Below, piece after piece: positions 58,389 through 64,000 of a DNA stretch of 64,000 nucleotides; the first letter of the stretch is position 1, and every line of letters begins with the position of its first letter. Below the pieces are notes generated by a model. The model was not told the origin of the DNA, ran no database searches, and saw only the letters and a program-made list of their open reading frames with translations. The DNA lies in assembly GCF_021049245.1 (NCBI RefSeq), contig NZ_CP088020.1, positions 2,796,001-2,860,000 of the forward strand, given 5' to 3'. The translations under genes and the position numbers were made by a program. The stretch is from Radiobacillus kanasensis. GTDB lineage: Bacteria > Bacillota > Bacilli > Bacillales > Amphibacillaceae.

Positions 58389-59474
58389 TTATAATTCTAG
58401 TTTTCCTTCTAGCAAATGTCCCCATTTTTCAAATTCAACCAGAAAACCATCGTGTCCAAATCTTGTTTCGACTTTATGGAAGTCTGCTGGATGACCGGAT
58501 TTTTGAAGTGAATCAATAAAGCTTTCCAAATCTTTGGTCGGAAAAAGAAGATCCCCTTCATACCCTATCGCATAAACAGGTGCTTTAATTTGAGTGATTG
58601 CTTCTTCGATTCCATTTCTTCCTCTTCCTAAGTCATGTGTATCCATTGCTTTCAAAAGGTACAAGTAGCTGTTCGCATCAAAACGCTTCGTAAGCTTTTT
58701 ACCTTGGTAATCCAGATACGATTCTATTTCATAGGCGATTTCTTGATGCGTAACACCGACAGGACCTCGTTGTTCACGACCAAAACGTTCATTGAATAAA
58801 TCACCAGATCGATACGTAATCATCCCTACCATTCTTGCCAAGCTTAGTCCATGCTCTGGAATCGCATCTTGCGAGTAGTTTCCATTGTTCCATTTTGGAT
58901 CTTGAAAGATAGCAAGCCTCGCAATGTTATTAAAAGCTATCGCATAGTCACTTAAATATGGTGTAACTGCTAAAGGAAGAAGCATATCCATAAAGTCTGG
59001 ATACAAGACACCCCATTCCAATACTTGCATTCCACCTAAAGAGCCCCCTAACACCGCTCGCATGTGTGCAACCCCTAGTATATCCAAAGCTTTCTTTTGT
59101 GCAAACACCATATCTCGAACCGTAACAAATGGGAAATCCGTTTGATACGGCTTGCCTGTTTTTGGATTGATACTTAAAGGACCAGTAGAGCCATTACACC
59201 CTCCTAATACATTAAATGAGAGCGTCTGATATTTTTTAAGATCTACATGACCAGATTCTTTTACAAGTCCAGACCAGTATCCTGGGTTCTCTTTGTCCCC
59301 AACTGCCTCATGACTTCCCGTCAATGCGTGGCATATTAAAATAACAGGTGCATTTTTCGGTCCTGCTTTTTCATAGACAAGTTCCACGTCTGGTAGGATA
59401 GTTCCTGATTCTAAAGGAAGATCCCCTATTGATATTGTCCCCGTTTCCCTTGATTCGGCTACTTTCACCTTCAT
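58389..59474 (-). CDS. metX: Homoserine O-acetyltransferase
   Basis: The enzyme acetylates homoserine with acetyl-CoA to make the substrate of MetY. This alpha/beta-hydrolase-fold protein has the nucleophile in 'AVLGGSLGGMQVLEWGVLYP', 'CHALTGSHEAVGDKENPGYW', 'NVLGGCNGSTGPLSINPKTG' and the final 'RFGHDGFLVEFEKWGHLLEG' with the catalytic histidine. ATG 59474 and an in-frame GTG at 59489 are both possible; the AAGGTGG site is nearer the ATG. It lies behind its own S-box. The same-pathway metY follows. Confidence 0.95.
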   Translation of the reverse strand: MKVKVAESRETGTISIGDLPLESGTILPDVELVYEKAGPKNAPVILICHALTGSHEAVGDKENPGYWSGLVKESGHVDLKKYQTLSFNVLGGCNGSTGPLSINPKTGKPYQTDFPFVTVRDMVFAQKKALDILGVAHMRAVLGGSLGGMQVLEWGVLYPDFMDMLLPLAVTPYLSDYAIAFNNIARLAIFQDPKWNNGNYSQDAIPEHGLSLARMVGMITYRSGDLFNERFGREQRGPVGVTHQEIAYEIESYLDYQGKKLTKRFDANSYLYLLKAMDTHDLGRGRNGIEEAITQIKAPVYAIGYEGDLLFPTKDLESFIDSLQKSGHPADFHKVETRFGHDGFLVEFEKWGHLLEGKLEL

Positions 59475-59599
59475 AGGAAACACGACCACCTTTCCCCAGC
59501 TAAATTTTATCTATCTAATGAAGTAAAGTACTAAATTAAAAGGACTTACTGACCAGATGTATGCAGCAACATCGTAGCTTATGTCGGAAAATAAATATT

Positions 59600-59631
59600 A
59601 AAAAAACCTCTCTAGAAGATTAGAGAGGTTC
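59600..59631 (-). terminator. Expression-platform terminator of the metX S-box
   Basis: AACCTCTCTA and TAGAGAGGTT pair around ATCTTC on the minus strand, followed by seven T. Confidence 0.88.
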
Positions 59632-59649
59632 AACATTTGTCGTTTCACT

Positions 59650-59759
59650 CCTTATCTTCCAAGCAATTTTGCTTAGCAGGAATTGGCACCTTTTTAAGCC
59701 GTTGCTTAAAGGTTGCCGGGTTTCATCGGGCCAGTCCCTCCACCTCTCTGGATAAGAAA
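59650..59759 (-). ncRNA. SAM riboswitch (S-box) upstream of metX
   Basis: The minus strand reads CTTATCCAGAGAGGTGGAGG, GACTGGCCCGATGAAACCCG, GCAACC and closes with GATAAG. It is a canonical S-box core, very similar to the one before metY. Confidence 0.95.
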
Positions 59760-59805
59760 AATATTCATATTTTCATGAATAAATTGGTATATTCGATTAA
59801 CAAGA

Positions 59806-59834
59806 AGTTTAGCATGCTAACTAATGAGTGTCAA
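59806..59834 (-). promoter_or_regulatory. Promoter of metX
   Basis: -35 TTGACA (59829-59834), 17 bp, -10 TAAACT (59806-59811), about 50 bp before the aptamer. Confidence 0.72.
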
Positions 59835-59974
59835 CAATATTTACGCCTAAATATTTGGAATGTTCCTTCGTATTCATGAATAACTTTTTTGACTATGAGA
59901 AGGAATCCGCGTATATTCAGTATAACAATAGAAACATGTTGTTTTACTTTCATTACGTGGAAAGGAGAATTTCC

Positions 59975-60613
59975 ATGGCTACCTATAAACAACTTGCTAA
60001 TAGTATTCAATTTTCAATAGAGGATGACGTAGTTCGGGTTGTGTCTCATGATCCAACATTGACCCATATTGGAAGTGGTAGGAGTGCTGCTGTTTTTCAG
60101 TTGGAAAACAAGTCCTTGGCCCTAAAAGTTTTTTATCCTACTTTTTCTCATCTTGCGTCAGAAGAAGCAGATATATACAACATGTTAGAAGGAATTCCAT
60201 ACTATCCATCCTTAGCCGACTATGGAACTAACTATATTGTGATGGATTATATCGAAGGAAAAACGTTTTTCCAATGCTTATCCGCTGGGATTCATGTTCC
60301 AATAGAAGCTATCCAAAGCGTGGATGACGCTTTGGAATTAGCAAAGGAAAGAGGATTAAACCCATCCGATATTCACTTGCGTAACATCATCCTTACCTCT
60401 GAGTACGAGGTCAAAATCATTGATGTGGCCCGGTTTAGACAAAAAAAGGAATGCACTCAATGGCATGATCTAAAGACAGCTTATTTCAACTTCTATTCGA
60501 AACCATTCTTCCCGAAACGCCTATCTGAGCAGAATTTGAATCGAATTGCAAAACTTTACAAGAACAAACTTATCCCAGTCCCTCATAAAATCCGATATAA
60601 AAAAGCAAAGTAG
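59975..60613 (+). CDS. Small protein-kinase-like protein (YrzF-like)
   Basis: A 212-residue protein with a minimal kinase fold. It has a glycine loop 'LTHIGSGRSAAVFQLENKSL', a lysine in 'ALKVFYPTF', a hinge 'YIVMDYIEGKTF', a catalytic-loop-like 'LNPSDIHLRNIILTSEYEVK' and 'IIDVARF' in place of DFG. The catalytic loop is HLRN rather than HxDxxxxN, although an Asp stands just before it. It is like B. subtilis YrzF. ATG 59975 has AAAGGAG; earlier in-frame ATGs lack one. Kinase activity is uncertain. Confidence 0.75.
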   Translation: MATYKQLANSIQFSIEDDVVRVVSHDPTLTHIGSGRSAAVFQLENKSLALKVFYPTFSHLASEEADIYNMLEGIPYYPSLADYGTNYIVMDYIEGKTFFQCLSAGIHVPIEAIQSVDDALELAKERGLNPSDIHLRNIILTSEYEVKIIDVARFRQKKECTQWHDLKTAYFNFYSKPFFPKRLSEQNLNRIAKLYKNKLIPVPHKIRYKKAK

Positions 60614-60649
60614 AGAGGAGAACTTCTTTTTTCCTCTCTCTTTTCATGT
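60612..60649 (+). terminator. Terminator of the kinase-like gene
   Basis: AGAGAGGA and TCCTCTCT pair across a 13-nt loop, followed by CTTTTC. Confidence 0.75.
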
Positions 60650-60687
60650 TGACCCATAATGCTATACTTTAATTGGAGGTGATTCAA

Positions 60688-61098
60688 ATGAAGGATTTTA
60701 TTCTTATGATTGCGGCTTTTGTAAATGGCATTCATGATTTTATACTTGATACGGTCGGACTTCATTTAACAGATAAAGCATTACATTTTTGGATTCTTGG
60801 TTTTATTGGAATCGTAACTTTTTTTATCGTTCTTTCCGTCTTCACATTACTTTCTAAGCTTAAGTTTAGCATTACAATTCTTTCTTTTGTCTACACCTTT
60901 ACGATTATGATCGTCCTAGTATTCGCAATCGAATTGCAGCAAGCCATTACGAATCGAGGAAATATGGAATTTGCAGATGCAGTTATAGGGCTTTGGGGAT
61001 TTGTTGCTTTTTTCCTTGTTTATACAGTGTTAGCCCTAATCATTCTCGGAATAGTTCGTTTGATAAAAGGAAAAAAACGAAAAACACTATTTTATTAA
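60688..61098 (+). CDS. VanZ-like membrane protein (136 aa)
   Basis: Four helices. The spacing of 'DKALHFWILGFIG' in the first half and 'IELQQAITNRGNMEFADAVI' in the second recalls VanZ-like proteins, whose signature is DKxxHF...ExxQ...RxxDxxD. The asparagine-glycine end of that signature is changed, so it is a distant member. A GGAGGTG site precedes ATG 60688. A second membrane protein gene follows 10 bp later, so the two form an operon. Function unknown. Confidence 0.65.
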   Translation: MKDFILMIAAFVNGIHDFILDTVGLHLTDKALHFWILGFIGIVTFFIVLSVFTLLSKLKFSITILSFVYTFTIMIVLVFAIELQQAITNRGNMEFADAVIGLWGFVAFFLVYTVLALIILGIVRLIKGKKRKTLFY

Positions 61099-61108
61099 GA
61101 GGTGTCCA

Positions 61109-61345
61109 ATGACTGAAAAAGAAACACAAGGTTCCAAAAAAGTTGGTTTACAAGGTCTACACACCTTAGTAGCCATTTCATTATTGCTCGTTGCCGCGTT
61201 GAATCCAGCTATTTCTTTTGTTGTTTTTATTGCGGTCTTTTTCTTTTACCTTGCTCTTATTAATCTTTTACAGAAAAAAATAAAATTAGGATTAGTGCTT
61301 ATCGCCCTTTCTATATGTGTCTATTTCTTGAAAAACTACATCTAA
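61109..61345 (+). CDS. Small membrane protein (78 aa)
   Basis: A polar N-terminus of about 17 residues is followed by two or three hydrophobic helices ('TLVAISLLLVAALNPAISFV', 'LINLLQKKIKLGLVLIAL'). The AGGTGTCC site lies just before the ATG, 10 bp after the previous gene. I do not recognise a family. Probably co-transcribed with the VanZ-like gene. Confidence 0.6.
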   Translation: MTEKETQGSKKVGLQGLHTLVAISLLLVAALNPAISFVVFIAVFFFYLALINLLQKKIKLGLVLIALSICVYFLKNYI

Positions 61346-61410
61346 ATGTCTAGTATTTACCGAATTTTTCCTATAATATAGAACATATAGCCTATGTTGG
61401 AGGATATTTT

Positions 61411-61884
61411 ATGAATAACGGAGAAGTTCATCAATTTTTAAATTTATTTCGTGGCGCTTACAAAGTCATTGAACATGACTGGCAGACAGCTGCACAAGAA
61501 GAAGGAATAACGATTGCAGAGCAGCATATCATATGGATCTTACATCTCGAAAAAGAGATTTCCACTACCAGAATTGCAGAGCTTGGGCTTTGGAAGCTAA
61601 CGACGGTCATGCAGGTCATTAAAAGAATGCAGCAAAAAGGCCTCGTACATACTTCGAAAAATCCTGCAGATAAACGAATATCTTTCCTTTCTCTAACGGA
61701 AAAAGGGGAAGGTATTTGGAAAAGATCACAGGAACACGAATTGTCATTCGTAAACTTTCTAGCCAAGTATGAAAAGGAGAGCGAGTCTCTTGCCCCTTTG
61801 CTTGAATTTCTGAGGTCTATTAATGCAACGTTTCACGGCGATGAATTTGTCCATTGGGTGGAGGAAACATCGAAAGAGAACTAA
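61411..61884 (+). CDS. MarR-family regulator resembling Hpr/ScoC
   Basis: The 157-residue winged-helix protein is arranged like B. subtilis Hpr (ScoC): 'YKVIEHDWQTAAQEEGITIA' followed by 'EQHIIWILHLEKEISTTRIA' matches the ScoC N-terminal helices. The wing reads 'NPADKRISFLSLTEKGE'. ScoC represses protease and sporulation genes during transition; this protein is shorter and may be a paralogue. A GGAGG site precedes the ATG. It is a single gene with a terminator shared with the convergent AraC gene. Confidence 0.8.
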   Translation: MNNGEVHQFLNLFRGAYKVIEHDWQTAAQEEGITIAEQHIIWILHLEKEISTTRIAELGLWKLTTVMQVIKRMQQKGLVHTSKNPADKRISFLSLTEKGEGIWKRSQEHELSFVNFLAKYEKESESLAPLLEFLRSINATFHGDEFVHWVEETSKEN

Positions 61885-61888
61885 AAGA

Positions 61889-61924
61889 AAAGTGGATTTC
61901 GAAAATGAAATCCACTTCCTCTTT
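61889..61924. terminator. Bidirectional terminator
   Basis: AAGTGGATTTC and GAAATCCACTT pair across GAAAAT, with T-rich flanks on both strands, between two convergent regulator genes. Confidence 0.85.
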
Positions 61925-62778
61925 TATTTGATTGGTATCCAAATCTCCGAATAAAGATCTGGACTAAACGGATCATCGTCCGAATACACTTCTAGTTCCG
62001 GAGTCCCTGCATGCTGATAGCCACTGGAAGGAAACCACTCGGAATAGATTTGCTTCCATACATTTTGCATCGAATCCGGCATCGGTCCATGCACTTCAAA
62101 AATCGCCCACTTCGATTTCGGTACTTCCAAACTTTCAAACTCTTCTGGAACATCCCCTTCATGTGCTGCTGCAATCCAATATTCTACCGATTTCGATTCC
62201 TGATGATCCGCACACACTCCAAGTACTCCCTTAACAGGACCATTATTTAAGGAGAATAAAACTTGATCGGTGCCCTGTCCATTAATTTCGTCCCACATTT
62301 TCGGGATTTCACGGTTGTTTTCTTCATTTTCGATGGAAAATCTTCTTCTTATTCCGACAATCTGAAATGCTTCCTGCTCCACAATCCTGTATTGCATAGG
62401 ATCTACTCCCTTCAGACTCACCTGAATGACCAGGCGGTTATAAGATTGTAGCTTTCCCGAATACTTTCGTGCCTCACTAGGAGATAAGTCGTGCTGTCTA
62501 CGGAAAGCCTTCGTAAAAGCCTCCGGAGTGTCATAGCCATATTTGTAGGCGATATCAATTACTTTCACATCCGACTTTGTCAGTTCATGAGCAGCAAGAG
62601 TTAGTCGGCGCCGTCTCACATAATCCCCTACTGTACTATCAGTCAAAATCGAAAATGCGCGTTGAAATTGATACATGGAAGCATTTGCTTCTTTGGCAAT
62701 TTGCTCGATCGTAATATCTTCTAACAAATGCTCTTCGATAAAATCAATTGCTTTTTGTAATGAATCCACCCAACTCAT
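61924..62778 (-). CDS. AraC-family regulator with GyrI-like effector domain
   Basis: The 284-residue activator-type regulator has the AraC double helix-turn-helix at the N-terminus (about 8-105: 'IEQIAKEANASMYQFQRAFS', 'YGYDTPEAFTKAFRRQHDLS') and a C-terminal GyrI-like small-molecule domain ('KWAIFEVHGPMPDSMQNVWK', 'EVYSDDDPFSPDLYSEIWIP'). This is the BmrR/Rob-type arrangement used for multidrug or stress response. The likely ligand is an amphipathic compound. Targets are not evident nearby. Confidence 0.88.
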   Translation of the reverse strand: MSWVDSLQKAIDFIEEHLLEDITIEQIAKEANASMYQFQRAFSILTDSTVGDYVRRRRLTLAAHELTKSDVKVIDIAYKYGYDTPEAFTKAFRRQHDLSPSEARKYSGKLQSYNRLVIQVSLKGVDPMQYRIVEQEAFQIVGIRRRFSIENEENNREIPKMWDEINGQGTDQVLFSLNNGPVKGVLGVCADHQESKSVEYWIAAAHEGDVPEEFESLEVPKSKWAIFEVHGPMPDSMQNVWKQIYSEWFPSSGYQHAGTPELEVYSDDDPFSPDLYSEIWIPIK

Positions 62779-62878
62779 CTATGACTCCCTCCTTATCTCC
62801 ATAGTAAAAGTTTGTGTAATCGAATTCCTGTCCGTTTGTGCTCAATTGTGTCAGGTTTTTATGAATGGTAGAATTGTC

Positions 62879-63307
62879 TTAATTTCCGTTTAATTCTTTA
62901 TAGGCTATTACTTTTAATGCAAGTAATTCTTCTTCTGTTAATGTTTCTCCTACTTTATTTAGAATTTCTTGTTTTTCTTCCGTGGTTATACCATCTGAAA
63001 CTTTTGCTTGGATATCTTGCACTTCACTTATTCCCATTTTTTTAATGATCGTTTTTGTTGCTTCTTCTTTTGTTGTGAATGGCAAGGTACTCGGATCAAC
63101 ATTTTCCGCTCCTTCCAAAAAAGATTGCAGCTGAGGATCCTGCTCAATTTGTTGCTTTATCGCGTCTAATTCGCCACTGCTTTCCAACTCTGCTGAAACA
63201 TAATCCACCATTTTATCCGAAGCATACTTCACACCGAAGTGATATGCACCAAATCCAAGAGCAACAAGTATGACGACGATTACTAGTAATATTTTAAACA
63301 GTTTCAT
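62879..63307 (-). CDS. Membrane-anchored exported protein (142 aa)
   Basis: One N-terminal helix ('ILLVIVVILVALGFGAYHFG', 6-25) anchors a helical, Glu/Lys-rich outer domain with 'EELESSG'-like and 'TTKEEATKTIIKKMGISEVQ' segments. Similar Bacillus proteins have been wrongly labelled as a PheT fragment; no real function is known. It stands alone. Confidence 0.7.
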   Translation of the reverse strand: MKLFKILLVIVVILVALGFGAYHFGVKYASDKMVDYVSAELESSGELDAIKQQIEQDPQLQSFLEGAENVDPSTLPFTTKEEATKTIIKKMGISEVQDIQAKVSDGITTEEKQEILNKVGETLTEEELLALKVIAYKELNGN

Positions 63308-63475
63308 TTTGAATCTTCCTTTCTATAATGCCTACTTTATGTCATTTTTTTTCTTAATCATACACTAGATTCACATACATTGAATAGAGGATCGAACTTA
63401 CCCTTTTGTAGTTATGGATGTTTTAAACGTACTACACTTGGAAATTCTATAGGTATTATAAGGGTGAGGTGTATC

Positions 63476-63988
63476 ATGTATCTTGTGCTAGTTGTCGTTG
63501 TCTATATACTATTTGCTATTTATTTTGTAGATTGGAAAAACTGGAAAGACTACTATCCTACTATTCAGTACTTTCTTATTTGTAATCTACTTTACAATTT
63601 CATTTTTTATAATCACACACTTTGGAGATATAAAGCCGTTACCGTGGAATGGCTAAACCACACATTAATTGAACTTACCTTCTCCTTTGTGATCGTGCCT
63701 GTCGTGATTATGATTTATTTACGATACTATCCCAAGGGAAAGAAGCAATTCATTTATCTTGCCATATGGATTGCTTACTTTACGGTTATAGAATATCTCT
63801 TTTTTAAAAAAGGGCTGTTTGTTTATGAGAATGGTTGGAATCCTTTTTGGTCTGGAGTTTTTAATGCGATTCTTTTTTCTGTCCTTCGCATTCATCATAA
63901 GAACTACCTACTCGCTTTTATCGTCTCGATTCCAATCGTCGCTATTTTATTATTTTTGTTTCACCCTACCTTAGAAGAACTCAAATAA
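63476..63988 (+). CDS. CBO0543-family multipass membrane protein (170 aa)
   Basis: Five hydrophobic helices with 'VYILFAIYFVDWKNWKDYYP' at the start and 'GLFVYENGWNPFWSGVFNAI' near the end, where the NGWN..W motif marks the CBO0543 family. The GGTGAGGTG site selects ATG 63476; an in-frame ATG 96 bp upstream has none. The family is found in spore-formers and its function is unknown. A relative lies at 13266. Confidence 0.78.
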   Translation: MYLVLVVVVYILFAIYFVDWKNWKDYYPTIQYFLICNLLYNFIFYNHTLWRYKAVTVEWLNHTLIELTFSFVIVPVVIMIYLRYYPKGKKQFIYLAIWIAYFTVIEYLFFKKGLFVYENGWNPFWSGVFNAILFSVLRIHHKNYLLAFIVSIPIVAILLFLFHPTLEELK

Positions 63989-64000
63989 CAGGCAGGTGGA

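Overview
The window looks like chromosome from a low-GC Firmicute of the Bacillaceae. Support comes from the B. subtilis-like order secG-esterase-rnr-smpB-ssrA, an intact cggR-gapA-pgk-tpiA-gpmI-eno glycolytic operon, S-box (SAM) riboswitches, Fur boxes, a sigma-54 gene next to cggR, ECF sigma promoters and GGAGG-type ribosome binding sites. Many acidic proteins would fit a marine or halotolerant member such as a Halobacillus or Pontibacillus relative, but the genus cannot be fixed from the sequence alone.

Layout. 1-3760: the end of a phosphonate/phosphite-type ABC importer (phnD-phnE), then an autoregulated-looking VOC-alkC-tetR operon. 3800-6320: a divergent cyclic-di-GMP pair (GGDEF cyclase and HD-GYP phosphodiesterase). 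6400-18000: accessory DNA with DinB and membrane proteins, an ECF sigma/anti-sigma pair, a UbiA-type prenyltransferase, a LysR/MFS pair, a Crh-like HPr paralogue, two paralogous 49-residue proteins and several decayed genes. 18030-22930: Fur-controlled siderophore uptake (binding protein, two permeases, FhuF-like reductase) and a separate Fur-box flavin reductase. 23095-28750: tmRNA, smpB, rnr, esterase and secG. 28900-33300: a lipase-like hydrolase, fruK, ptsH and ptsI. 33430-40520: VanW protein, an IS91-like element inside a monooxygenase remnant, a nitrilase-family enzyme, small membrane-protein genes (some broken) and a NERD protein. 40700-48260: a 99-bp-period GC-rich repeat and the glycolytic operon. 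48269-49793: glutaredoxin and sigL. 50200-59840: sulfur and methionine genes (hom, acsA-like, ssu-like ABC importer, a metY-CoA-binding fusion, metX) with two SAM riboswitches. 59970-63990: a small kinase-like protein, membrane proteins, ScoC-like and AraC/GyrI regulators and a CBO0543-type protein.

How it fits together. Central carbon flow is represented by PTS phosphotransfer (HPr, EI), 1-phosphofructokinase and the lower glycolytic operon under CggR. Sulfur acquisition (ssu-like importer) and methionine synthesis (metX, metY, hom) lie side by side, with metX and metY each behind an S-box. Iron uptake and two candidate reductases share Fur boxes. No single clearly new multi-gene system was found. 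The most unusual items are the HPr paralogue without the catalytic histidine, the paired 49-residue proteins, the 99-bp repeat next to eno, the MetY fusion whose leader carries an inserted MITE-like repeat, and a TIR-bounded repeat present twice. Gene decay is common in the accessory stretches: at least eight remnants can be read.
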